A stretch of 64,000 nucleotides of DNA from Alteromonas abrolhosensis (GTDB taxonomy: Bacteria; Pseudomonadota; Gammaproteobacteria; Enterobacterales; Alteromonadaceae): assembly GCF_001953635.1 (NCBI RefSeq), contig NZ_MEJH01000009.1, positions 83,673 through 147,672 on the forward strand, given 5' to 3'. Made by a program: the position numbers and the translations under genes. This document shows, one piece after another, positions 28,450 through 35,743 of this stretch. The notes under the pieces are model-generated. The model ran no database searches. It was not told the DNA's origin and worked only from the letters and a program-made list of their open reading frames with translations. The first letter of the stretch is position 1. Every line of letters starts with the position of its first letter.

Positions 28450-29880
28450 TTACAACGACGCCAACAGGGCTGAACCAGTCTGATTTAACTGGGCAACGGT
28501 TTGGTCGAGGTTCAAATACTTATCTCGAAGTATCTCTTCGTAATTCAGCATACGCAATTCAAGCATCTCGCGTTGATCGTATAAATCTTCGCGATCATCT
28601 TTCGCCGCACGCTCTCTTAAGCTAATTAACCCACTGTAAGATGTGTATTCTTTAGAAAACTCATATAGTCGCGTAGCGATACCCTCATCTGGGTCAGTGA
28701 ACAGCTTAGCGATTTCATCAAAGTTATCTTCTAATGCGTCTTCAAGTCGGTCTTCACCTGACCCCAGTCCGAAATCGGTAGATCCTATCTCTAACTTTCC
28801 ATCATCGTCGAATTCAATACCGATTTGGAAAAGTCCACCTAGAGCAGAAGAACTCACATTATCACCAACAATAGATGCTAACCCGCTTTGAATACCGCGC
28901 AATAAAGAATCGCCTGCTAATGCGCCATCTTCTTCAAGTTCAGACTCACCGTATCGGGTCAAGGTTTTAATTTCATCAATCAGTGAATTATAGTTATCGA
29001 CAAAGTCTCTGATTTTTTTATCTAAACCTTCTTTGTCATAACCGATACTAAGTTTAGTTGCTAAAAAGTCGCCTGCAGCGTCCTTCGGGGAAACTTCGTT
29101 CACCTCAAAGGATACGTTCTGAATTGTATTTTCAAATTCGTTCGAGCTACTTTGAACTTCAATGCCATCAATGTATGCGATGGCGTTTCTAGCGCTTTCT
29201 ATATTTGCTGCACTGATATTATTGGTGCCGCCAGTCGTAGATAAACGATCTAGCTCAGCAGCTCCTGTATCATTAGTGATAACCAAGTCATTTCCATCGC
29301 CAGTCTCGCTAGAAGAGAAAACTAGACGAGGGCCAGCTCCAGTTCCGGTATCAATAATGTTTGCTGTAACACCAAAGTTATCATCAGAATTATTAATTTT
29401 TTCGCGCAACGCGGTAAGTGACATGCCAGCGGTAACATTGACGGTGAAGCTTTTGCTTCCGCCCACATCAAAAGTCAATGAACCGGTACCAGAAGTAAGC
29501 ACAGGGTCACTGCTCGAAGTGAATGCGCCGGCATCGGTAGTTATTCGACTTCCAGCAGCAAGCTGTTCAACAACAACTTCGTAGCTGCCGCGCAATGCTG
29601 AGTTTGACGCCTCTGCAGAAAGAACGTCATTATCTTCAGAAGGGTTAGTAATGGTGGGCTCTCGACCATTAACACCGTTATCACTGCGTAATTCATCAAC
29701 GGCATCTTTAAAGTCAGACAGCTTGGATTTAATTTGACCGAGGCCAGAAATTTCAGCCTCTATACGCTCTTCCTTCGCGTTTAAACGTTCCTCTTTGGGC
29801 TGACGTTCTGCAGTTAGAAGCTGTTGTACAAGATCATCGAGTGCCAGGCCTGAGCCCACACCTAGAGACTGAATTGTCAT
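28450..29880 (-). CDS. fliD: Flagellar filament cap protein FliD
   Basis: Forms the distal cap that folds flagellin at the growing tip. The 476-residue protein has FliD_N (SLGVGSGLALDDLVQQLLTAERQPKEER region), the middle domain rich in Gly/Thr/Ser, and FliD_C with KIRDFVDNYNSLIDEI and a coiled C-terminus (LRDKYLNLDQTVAQLN). It follows flaG by 11 bases. Length is normal for the Alteromonadales/Vibrio type. Confidence 0.96.
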   Translation of the reverse strand: MTIQSLGVGSGLALDDLVQQLLTAERQPKEERLNAKEERIEAEISGLGQIKSKLSDFKDAVDELRSDNGVNGREPTITNPSEDNDVLSAEASNSALRGSYEVVVEQLAAGSRITTDAGAFTSSSDPVLTSGTGSLTFDVGGSKSFTVNVTAGMSLTALREKINNSDDNFGVTANIIDTGTGAGPRLVFSSSETGDGNDLVITNDTGAAELDRLSTTGGTNNISAANIESARNAIAYIDGIEVQSSSNEFENTIQNVSFEVNEVSPKDAAGDFLATKLSIGYDKEGLDKKIRDFVDNYNSLIDEIKTLTRYGESELEEDGALAGDSLLRGIQSGLASIVGDNVSSSALGGLFQIGIEFDDDGKLEIGSTDFGLGSGEDRLEDALEDNFDEIAKLFTDPDEGIATRLYEFSKEYTSYSGLISLRERAAKDDREDLYDQREMLELRMLNYEEILRDKYLNLDQTVAQLNQTGSALLASL

Positions 29881-29891
29881 ACTTTACCTCG

Positions 29892-30377
29892 TTAAACCTG
29901 ATTGTTGATAAACACTCCTACACTGTTCCCAACATCCTGTTGCAACTCTTGAATGCGTTCAGCAAGTTTCAATACTTCTTCTGAAGGTATTTGCCTAATA
30001 ACATCGCCAGATTGTGAATCTTTTACCGTTACCACCGAGCGATTTGTCTCTTCATCAATGGAAAACGCTAAGTCGCGATTCTGAACTTTAAGAAATGACT
30101 CAACTTTAGCGATAGCTTCATCTAGCTGTTCGCCGTTCCTCTCTACATCTTTGTTATCGACCTGTTCACCAGAAGCTTGAGAGATATTTTTTTCACCCAC
30201 GGCTGCAGCTTCAACCTGCACTTGGTTAACCGAATTGGCAAACTGGTTTTGATCTCCAGACTGTTGCTCGCTACGGTTTGAACTCTGCTCTGAAGTTAGA
30301 GGAGAGTCATTTCGCACTGGTGCCACAGTAGATGTAGATGCAAAAGCTTGGCCACTTTGGGTATTTTGAATTTCCAC
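29892..30377 (-). CDS. flaG: FlaG-family protein
   Basis: A 161-residue FlaG protein, which influences filament length in other bacteria. The N-terminal half is low-complexity and polar (many Q, N, S); the conserved C-terminal FlaG region includes LDEAIAKVESFL, RDLAFSIDEETNRSVVTVKD and GDVIRQIPSEEVLKLAERI. GTG start preceded by a strong AAGGAGG. It has no clear promoter of its own; it is separated from flagellin 1 by an imperfect terminator, so read-through probably supplies the flaG-fliD-fliS-maf run. Confidence 0.92.
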   Translation of the reverse strand: MEIQNTQSGQAFASTSTVAPVRNDSPLTSEQSSNRSEQQSGDQNQFANSVNQVQVEAAAVGEKNISQASGEQVDNKDVERNGEQLDEAIAKVESFLKVQNRDLAFSIDEETNRSVVTVKDSQSGDVIRQIPSEEVLKLAERIQELQQDVGNSVGVFINNQV

Positions 30378-30399
30378 GTAATACCTCCTTACCGAAACG

Positions 30400-30437
30400 A
30401 CAAAACGGGCCCTTGCGCAAATTGAGCAAGCACCCGT
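30400..30437 (-). terminator. Imperfect terminator/attenuator between flagellin 1 and flaG
   Basis: Minus strand ACGGGTGCTTGC, loop, GCAAGGGCCCGT (two internal mismatches) followed by TTTTGTCGTTT. Its weakness and the lack of another promoter suggest partial read-through into flaG-fliD. Confidence 0.65.
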
Positions 30438-30472
30438 TACATCTCAACTAAGGTAACTAATTAAAGTATAGC

Positions 30473-31312
30473 TTATCCAAGCAAAGACAGCGCAGTTTGT
30501 GGACGCTGATTAGCCTGACTGAGTACTGAAACAGATGCCTGTTGGATAATCTGGTTTCTAGTTAGTTCAGCAGTTTCTGCCGCAAAATCTGTATCACGGA
30601 TTTGTGAGCGAGCAGAAGACAGGTTTTCGCTAATATTACTTAGGTTACGAATAGTAGACTGGAAGCGGTTTTGAAGTGCACCAAGGTCAGCACGTACAGC
30701 CCCGATACCAGAGATAGCTGCGTCAATATCACTTAGCAATGCAGAAGCGCCCGCCGCAGTAGATACACTATTGGTGGTAATTCCAAGACCTGTAGCGCTA
30801 AAGCCACTGATAGAACCTAAATTAGTAGACGATAAGTTTACTGAAATGGTTTGTCCTGCGTTCGCACCAACTAGGAATTTAGCTGAGAAATTGCCGTCTA
30901 GGATATTAACGTTACCAAACTGAGTGTCAGTAGCGATACGCGAAATCTCAGTACGTAGCGCTGATACTTCTTTTTGAAGTGCTTGACGGTCGGCCGAGCT
31001 GTTAATGCCATTTTGCGATTGAACAGCAAGTGTTCTAATACGCTGCAAACTCGTTGTTACTTCGCTAAGTGCACCCTCTGCAGTCTGCGATAAAGAAATC
31101 GCATCGTTTGCGTTACGTACAGCTTGGTTTAAGCCTTCAACCTGGGACGTTAGACGATCTGAGATCTGCAAGCCTGCAGCATCATCTGCTGCACTGTTAA
31201 TACGGAATCCCGATGATAGTCTTTCAAAAGACGTGTTTAAGCGATCATTTACGTCAAAAAGCTGACGTTGTGCATTGATCGATGACACATTAGTATTTAC
31301 AAATAAAGACAT
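30473..31312 (-). CDS. Flagellin 1 (279 aa)
   Basis: Major filament subunit. The 279-residue protein has the canonical N-terminus (NTNVSSINAQRQLFDVNDRL, FERLSSGFRINSAADDAAGL) and C-terminus (QIIQQASVSVLSQANQRPQTALSLLG). The central variable region is very short, about residues 165-200, so D2/D3 domains are missing and glycan is likely borne by this small surface region (inference). CTAGGAGG precedes the ATG. It has its own sigma28 promoter (31440-31466) and a hairpin in its leader. It differs from flagellins 2 and 3 mainly in the middle and lacks their TTTQFAGVN segment variant (TDTQFGNVN here). Confidence 0.96.
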   Translation of the reverse strand: MSLFVNTNVSSINAQRQLFDVNDRLNTSFERLSSGFRINSAADDAAGLQISDRLTSQVEGLNQAVRNANDAISLSQTAEGALSEVTTSLQRIRTLAVQSQNGINSSADRQALQKEVSALRTEISRIATDTQFGNVNILDGNFSAKFLVGANAGQTISVNLSSTNLGSISGFSATGLGITTNSVSTAAGASALLSDIDAAISGIGAVRADLGALQNRFQSTIRNLSNISENLSSARSQIRDTDFAAETAELTRNQIIQQASVSVLSQANQRPQTALSLLG

Positions 31313-31372
31313 TAGATTACCTCCTAGGGATTCAATGGCCGATGTGGTATCATCAAATCCTTCCAGTTCAAA

Positions 31373-31398
31373 TTAGTCGGGTCACTACTCCCAACTAA
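31373..31398 (-). promoter_or_regulatory. Hairpin in the flagellin 1 leader
   Basis: Minus strand TTAGTTGGG, 8-base loop, CCCGACTAA (one G-U pair), about 35 bases after the predicted start site and 60 bases before the ATG. Flagellins 2 and 3 also have leader hairpins. A role in mRNA stability or translational control is inference. Confidence 0.6.
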
Positions 31399-31439
31399 CT
31401 CCTCTCTTAAAAGTAAAGTAAATTACCCCTCAACAATAG

Positions 31440-31466
31440 GTATCGGCAAAGTCTTTAGGTTCTTTA
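31440..31466 (-). promoter_or_regulatory. Sigma28 promoter of flagellin 1
   Basis: Minus strand TAAA (31466-31463), 15-base spacer, GCCGATAC. Near-perfect consensus; transcript start near 31433, leader about 120 bases. Confidence 0.9.
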
Positions 31467-31814
31467 GCTTTTTTTTCGTTTTTTTTTAATGCCTCCAGTC
31501 AATATAATGTAAACTATTGATTTTAAAAGAATATAAAATGCAAAAAATTATAAAAAAACGTTGAAAATATGGGTTATTAGCAATTTTTTGATTGAGAACA
31601 CTCATTACATTTAACTACACAAGGCATCTGCCAGTTCTAAAAGAATCGTTAATGGAGTAGGAACTCAAGAGTCTGTAAGGCTAAGCACTTTTCGTTTTGA
31701 GCAGAGATTTAAGAAAACACTTTTTTAAGACTGGCATAGAACATGCTTAGACTATATCGAACAAAATGTCTTGCTCAGCGTTTTGTTTGAAATTGGTGGG
31801 ATGTTTCGGTAAGA

Positions 31815-31847
31815 ATAAAAAAAGGCCGAGACACTTTAATCTCGGCC
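31815..31847 (-). terminator. Terminator downstream of flagellin 2
   Basis: Minus strand GGCCGAGA, 8-base loop, TCTCGGCC followed by TTTTTTT. Strong and perfect. It is unusually far (over 200 bases) from the flagellin 2 stop. Confidence 0.92.
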
Positions 31848-31910
31848 AATTTGCTCACGTTAGGAGATTGAGCAAATTCAGTTTCTGTCGGCTGGCAGGT
31901 ATTTAGTAGG

Positions 31911-32023
31911 ATAAACTGGCCTCTCAACCAACACTTCTACACTCTCAGTCCTGTTAGTCGACGCTTTCTTCAAGGGGCGGCCTTACCGGCCGCTTTCCTT
32001 TCATTAGGGGATGGCCTCTCAAC
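31911..32023 (-). repeat. Decayed copy of a flagellin leader
   Basis: The 15-base string CTACACTCTCAGTCC (31937-31951) is identical to the one at 34531-34545 next to the flagellin 3 start. As there, a CGG-rich hairpin follows on the right (GCGGCC-TTACC-GGCCGC, 31977-31993), then an AGGGG...TGGC..TCTC stretch. Here no flagellin frame follows on the minus strand. TGGCCTCTCAAC also repeats within it (31917 and 32012). It looks like the remnant of a lost flagellin gene or unit junction. Confidence 0.55.
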
Positions 32024-32062
32024 TCCTTCCCAATTAAGCGTCTAAGTTCAACGTATTGTTAA

Positions 32063-32908
32063 TTAACCTAACAGCGATAGTGCAGCTTGTGGGCGCTGGT
32101 TAGCCTGAGCAAGAATGGTTGTGCTCGCTTGCTGTAGAATCTGATTACGGCTTAATTCTGCCGTTTCAGTGGCAAAGTCAGCATCTTTAATACGTGATCT
32201 TGCCGCCGATACGTTTTCAGAGATGTTGCTCAAGTTACGAATCGTAGACTGGAAACGGTTTTGCAATGCACCTAAGTCAGCTCTTAACCCACCTACAGCA
32301 GAGATTGCTGAATCAACTGCGGTTAATAGACGAGAAGCTCCCTGCTCAGTTAGAACGTTGTCGGCCAAGATGCCCAATCCAGTAGCACTGAAGCCATTTA
32401 CGCCCGCTCGTGCTAGAGCTGCAGAAGATAGGTTTACCGAAATTGTTTGACCCGCATTTGCACCTACCAAGAATTTTGCTGAGAAATCACCAGATAAAAT
32501 GTTCACACCCGCGAACTGTGTAGTTGTCGAGATTCTCGAGATTTCAGTACGTAGTGCTGACACTTCTTTTTGGAGTGCAACACGGTCAGCAGAGCTGTTA
32601 ATACCGTTTTGTGACTGTATCGCTAAAGTACGGATACGTTGCAAAGCCGTTGTCGTTTCAGACATCGCACCTTCAGCTGTTTGTGCTAATGAAATGCCGT
32701 CGTTTGCATTTCTTACTGCTTGGTTCAAACCTTGAACTTGCGAAGTCATACGGTCTGTAATCTGTAGACCAGCCGCATCGTCCGCAGCGCTATTAATTCT
32801 GAAACCAGATGATAGGCGCTCAAAAGCGGTGCTTAGATTGTTGCCAGTGGTAAATAATTGACGTTGTGCATTTAATGATGACACGTTGGTATTAACAAAT
32901 AGACTCAT
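32063..32908 (-). CDS. Flagellin 2 (281 aa)
   Basis: Filament subunit of the same family as flagellin 3, nearly identical through D0/D1 (FERLSSGFRINSAADDAAGL, TTTQFAGVNILSGDFSAKF) and ending QILQQASTTILAQANQRPQAALSLLG. It differs from flagellin 3 chiefly in the linker after NTNVSSLNAQRQLF (TTGNNLSTA instead of DVSNSLSTS) and in the short middle (GILADNVLTEQGASRLL). GGAGAGACCC-type Shine-Dalgarno before the ATG. Own sigma28 promoter at 33178 and an exceptionally long leader of about 260 bases. Confidence 0.96.
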   Translation of the reverse strand: MSLFVNTNVSSLNAQRQLFTTGNNLSTAFERLSSGFRINSAADDAAGLQITDRMTSQVQGLNQAVRNANDGISLAQTAEGAMSETTTALQRIRTLAIQSQNGINSSADRVALQKEVSALRTEISRISTTTQFAGVNILSGDFSAKFLVGANAGQTISVNLSSAALARAGVNGFSATGLGILADNVLTEQGASRLLTAVDSAISAVGGLRADLGALQNRFQSTIRNLSNISENVSAARSRIKDADFATETAELSRNQILQQASTTILAQANQRPQAALSLLG

Positions 32909-33020
32909 GGGTCTCTCCTAACAGTTTCGAGTATTGCGCTATTGCTTTTATTATCTGCGCGATTGTTTTAAATATTTGGCATAGCCTGTGCTTTAAGTAA
33001 GGTGTCAGAGTTAATCTGAC

Positions 33021-33047
33021 GTTTCATTGGCACACTACCGATGAAAC
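33021..33047 (-). promoter_or_regulatory. Hairpin in the flagellin 2 leader
   Basis: GTTTCATTGG and CCGATGAAAC form a 10-base stem (one G-U/T-G pair) around a 7-base loop. A second small stem GTTTGA/TCAAAC lies nearby (33089-33111). Both are inside the predicted 5' leader. Confidence 0.5.
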
Positions 33048-33177
33048 TTGCTAAATAGAGAATTTCATTCTCTTTGCTGGCCGGTGGGTTTGATGTTCCA
33101 GACCTCAAACCTCTCACTACCTCCTGGCTTCATTCTCGCCGGTTAGCAGCTCCACACCACTTAACAAACCTTTCTTT

Positions 33178-33204
33178 ATATCGCCTTAAATAAAAATTAC
33201 TTTA
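33178..33204 (-). promoter_or_regulatory. Sigma28 promoter of flagellin 2
   Basis: Minus strand TAAA (33204-33201), 15-base spacer, GGCGATAT. Exact spacing and CGATA core; the first part of the -10 is weaker than at flagellin 1. Confidence 0.75.
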
Positions 33205-33595
33205 GAAAAACTAGCCATTTCATTTTAAGACAACCAAAGCGTTGATTTTCCTAACTTAAATATCCAAGATGTCTAAGCAAACTTGAACATAAAACACTTT
33301 TATTTGGATGTTTATTATTATTTTCACCCATCAGAGGAAACAAACTAACTTTATCTCCCCTTTGTAATAGTTATCGTCCACTTATCAATTTTACTTTAGA
33401 ATTTTTTTGACAAATTTTAGCGAGCATCTAACAGACAAGAAATGAGCAATTAAAATCAATAACTTAGCGAATTTAGGCGATGATATTTTTTAGAAAAAGA
33501 AGATCTTTATGGAAATTTTTAAAGTTAAAAAAGTATCAGATATCTGTCGTTCAACAGATAGGCTAACTAAAGAAAAGTAATTAGAAGAGAATAAT

Positions 33596-33626
33596 TAAAA
33601 AAGCTGGTCACGAATCGACCAGCTTT
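33596..33626 (-). terminator. Terminator downstream of flagellin 3
   Basis: Minus strand GCTGGTC, 7-base loop, GACCAGC followed by TTTTTT. Perfect stem, about 50 bases after the stop. Confidence 0.92.
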
Positions 33627-33674
33627 TCATATGCGTGGACTAGAGCACTACCTCCTGGCTCCACTATTTAATCA

Positions 33675-34520
33675 TTAACCTAGAAGCTGTAACGCTGCCT
33701 GTGGACGCTGATTTGCCTGAGAAAGTACAGTTGTACTTGCCTGCTGGATAATCTGGTTACGCGTTAGGTTAGCGGTTTCAGTTGCAAAGTCAGTATCTTT
33801 GATTTGAGAACGTGCTGCAGAAACGTTTTCTGAGATGTTACTCAAGTTACGAATTGTAGACTGGAAGCGGTTTTGAAGCGCACCTAAGTCAGCTCGTAGA
33901 CCACCGACAGCTGAAATAGCAGTGTCGATTTTCGCCAGCATCGAAGATGCATTGTCGCTAGATAATACGTCCGAGCCAGTAATTCCCAAACCAGTCGCAC
34001 TGAAGCCGTTAACACCTGCACGGGTCAACGTAGGGCTAGAAAGGTTTACAGAAATTGTCTGACCTGCATTTGCACCTACTAGGAATTTCGCTGAGAAATC
34101 ACCAGATAGAATGTTAACGCCTGCAAACTGGGTAGTCGTAGAGATACGCGAAATCTCAGTACGAAGTGCAGACACTTCTTTTTGCAACGCTACACGGTCA
34201 GCAGAGCTGTTGATACCGTTTTGCGATTGAATGGCAAGTGTACGAATACGCTGTAGTGCAGTCGTAGTTTCAGAAAGTGCACCTTCGGCAGTTTGCGACA
34301 GTGAAATCGCATCGTTTGCGTTACGTACAGCTTGGTTAAGTCCTTGGACTTGTGAAGTCATTCGGTCGGTAATCTGTAGACCTGCAGCATCATCAGCAGC
34401 GCTGTTGATACGGAAGCCTGAAGAAAGGCGTTCAAACGACGTGCTCAAAGAATTACTAACATCAAATAGCTGACGCTGGGCATTCAATGAGGATACATTG
34501 GTATTAACGAACATAGACAT
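33675..34520 (-). CDS. Flagellin 3 (281 aa)
   Basis: First gene of the tandem flagellin array in transcription order. Canonical ends (NTNVSSLNAQRQLFDVSNSL; QIIQQASTTVLSQANQRPQAALQLLG) and a short central region (GLGITGSDVLSSDNASSMLAK). It is nearly identical to flagellin 2 in the conserved helices and shares the DV(S/N) linker with flagellin 1. Own sigma28 promoter (34638-34664), a leader with two hairpins, and its own terminator: an independent transcription unit. Confidence 0.96.
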   Translation of the reverse strand: MSMFVNTNVSSLNAQRQLFDVSNSLSTSFERLSSGFRINSAADDAAGLQITDRMTSQVQGLNQAVRNANDAISLSQTAEGALSETTTALQRIRTLAIQSQNGINSSADRVALQKEVSALRTEISRISTTTQFAGVNILSGDFSAKFLVGANAGQTISVNLSSPTLTRAGVNGFSATGLGITGSDVLSSDNASSMLAKIDTAISAVGGLRADLGALQNRFQSTIRNLSNISENVSAARSQIKDTDFATETANLTRNQIIQQASTTVLSQANQRPQAALQLLG

Positions 34521-34543
34521 AAAGTCTCTCCTACACTCTCAGT

Positions 34544-34574
34544 CCAGCGTTTGCTGGCAGTCGGCTTAACCGAC
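34544..34574 (-). promoter_or_regulatory. Tandem hairpins in the flagellin 3 leader
   Basis: CCAGC-GTTT-GCTGG (34544-34557) and GTCGG-CTTAA-CCGAC (34560-34574) lie 25-55 bases before the start codon, close to the GGAGAGAC ribosome site. GGA triplets on the minus strand between the hairpin and the start would suit a CsrA-type regulator (inference). Confidence 0.5.
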
Positions 34575-34637
34575 ATTTTTGTTTTAGTAGTCATCAAGAC
34601 CTGAGGGGTAATTGATGAACTGGCTCTCTCAGAAACT

Positions 34638-34664
34638 GTATCGACACTAATTAGATTCCCTTTA
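34638..34664 (-). promoter_or_regulatory. Sigma28 promoter of flagellin 3
   Basis: Minus strand TAAA (34664-34661), 15-base spacer, GTCGATAC. Exact spacing; leader about 110 bases. Confidence 0.82.
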
Positions 34665-34690
34665 GAAAAAATTACGATTTTTGCCGATTA
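34663..34690 (+). promoter_or_regulatory. Possible divergent sigma28 promoter of the sialidase-fold gene
   Basis: Plus strand TAGA-N16-GCCGATTA, back to back with the flagellin 3 promoter and about 70 bases before the ATG at 34761. One mismatch in each box. An inverted repeat GCGGTAA-GATA-TTGCCGC (34691-34708) follows immediately. Confidence 0.4.
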
Positions 34691-34760
34691 GCGGTAAGAT
34701 ATTGCCGCACAATGAAGCTGAAGCGCCGTATAACTAAAGGATTTTTAAGGAAGATTTGAC

Positions 34761-35738
34761 GTGAAAAAAAGTTTGAAGCTACTAGATATTAAATGTGTAT
34801 CAAAGTCTGCAGCGCATTGCGCTTTCACTGATTTGATTGAAAATCCGTTCGACAAAAGTCGTAAAACGTTGATGTGTTGCTACCGACAAGCTACAAACCA
34901 TGTTAGTGCCGACGGTGTGATTATTGTATTAACTATTGATAAAGCTTCATTTCAAATTCGCCAAAGAGTAATTATTCGAGAGAGTAATGCCGACTTACGA
35001 GATCCTAAGTTCTCACACGATGGCTCTCGCCTCATGCTCACTTCCTATGCAAAGACATACCTTGATAATGGCAAAATGGTAACGAAAATGATGACTTATT
35101 TTACCACCACAGGCCTATCTTGGTCGGGAGCTAATAGACATGGTAAGAGCGGATGGTGGCTGTGGAACCATACTTGGCATAATTCAGAAGCGTATGGCTT
35201 TGCATATAATCGACCTTCAAATGTAATTTCGCTTTATAAAGGTGACCCAACGCGCACGATGCAATTGCATAAGGCAGAAGCGTTTAGCTTAGATAAACAC
35301 AACAAGGGCTATCCCAATGAAAGTACTATTCTATTTAATTCTAATGACGATGCCTTTGCCTTTCTAAGGCGTGACGCTGACACATTCAGCGCACAATTTG
35401 GTACGTCAAAACCGCCTTATACTAAATGGAACTGGCATGATTTGGGTATTTATATTGGCGGCCCGGCTGCTGTGGCGTTAGGTGAAAGCCTGTATATTGT
35501 TGCAGGAAGACATGTCGACTGGGATTCTCGTCAATTTTCGACCAAGATATGGCTCTTCAATAGCGTAACTAAAACACTTACTGAACTTAATACACTGCCA
35601 AGTAGCGGTGATACCAGCTACCCTGGCTTAGTGATAGAAAACGATACGCTTTATATGTCCTATTACTCTTGCCATGTCGACAATCAAGCAAGGGTCTACA
35701 TGGCATGCTTATCGGGCGTTGAGGCTTTAACCCAGTAA
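34761..35738 (+). CDS. Sialidase-fold (beta-propeller) protein of unknown function, no signal peptide
   Basis: A 325-residue protein that resembles the sialidase/neuraminidase beta-propeller superfamily: RDPKFSHDGSRLML is Asp-box-like, and near the C-terminus SSGDTSYPGLVIEND followed by LYMSYYS matches the conserved exo-sialidase end strand. Trp-rich middle (GWWLWNHTWH). The N-terminus (MKKSLKLLDIKCVSKSAAHC) has no hydrophobic export signal, so a cytoplasmic location is expected. It is divergent from flagellin 3 and its stop is 5 bases from the convergent flgL stop. A role in trimming or sensing nonulosonic-acid glycans on flagellin is inference; catalytic residues cannot be assigned by eye. 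Confidence 0.6.
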   Translation: MKKSLKLLDIKCVSKSAAHCAFTDLIENPFDKSRKTLMCCYRQATNHVSADGVIIVLTIDKASFQIRQRVIIRESNADLRDPKFSHDGSRLMLTSYAKTYLDNGKMVTKMMTYFTTTGLSWSGANRHGKSGWWLWNHTWHNSEAYGFAYNRPSNVISLYKGDPTRTMQLHKAEAFSLDKHNKGYPNESTILFNSNDDAFAFLRRDADTFSAQFGTSKPPYTKWNWHDLGIYIGGPAAVALGESLYIVAGRHVDWDSRQFSTKIWLFNSVTKTLTELNTLPSSGDTSYPGLVIENDTLYMSYYSCHVDNQARVYMACLSGVEALTQ

Positions 35739-35743
35739 ACCGT

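Larger units (their letters stand above)
31313..32062 (-). other. Intergenic region between flagellin 1 and flagellin 2 (750 bases)
   Basis: It contains, in minus-strand order: the flagellin 2 trailer with an apparent decayed flagellin leader (31911-32023), the flagellin 2 terminator (31815-31847), about 330 AT-rich bases in which I see no gene, the sigma28 promoter of flagellin 1 with an A-tract just upstream of its -35 box, and the structured flagellin 1 leader. No coding frame is convincing. Confidence 0.7.
32909..33674 (-). other. Intergenic region between flagellin 2 and flagellin 3 (766 bases)
   Basis: It holds the flagellin 3 terminator (33596-33626), about 390 very AT-rich bases with no gene that I can support, the flagellin 2 sigma28 promoter (33178-33204), and its long structured leader. 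The 15-base string CACTACCTCCTGGCT occurs twice (33115-33129 and 33646-33660); on the minus strand it includes an AGGAGG ribosome-binding-like core. A 50-codon GTG-initiated frame (32968-33117) lies in the leader. Confidence 0.65.

Noticed and set aside
31977..31993. GCGGCC-TTACC-GGCCGC hairpin as a plus-strand terminator
   Set aside because: No plus-strand gene ends here, and the following T-run is interrupted; it fits better as part of a decayed minus-strand flagellin leader.
33371..33398. TAAA-N16-GACGATAA on the minus strand as a flagellin 2 promoter
   Set aside because: It would give a leader of over 450 bases, and a site with exact 15-base spacing lies nearer at 33178-33204.
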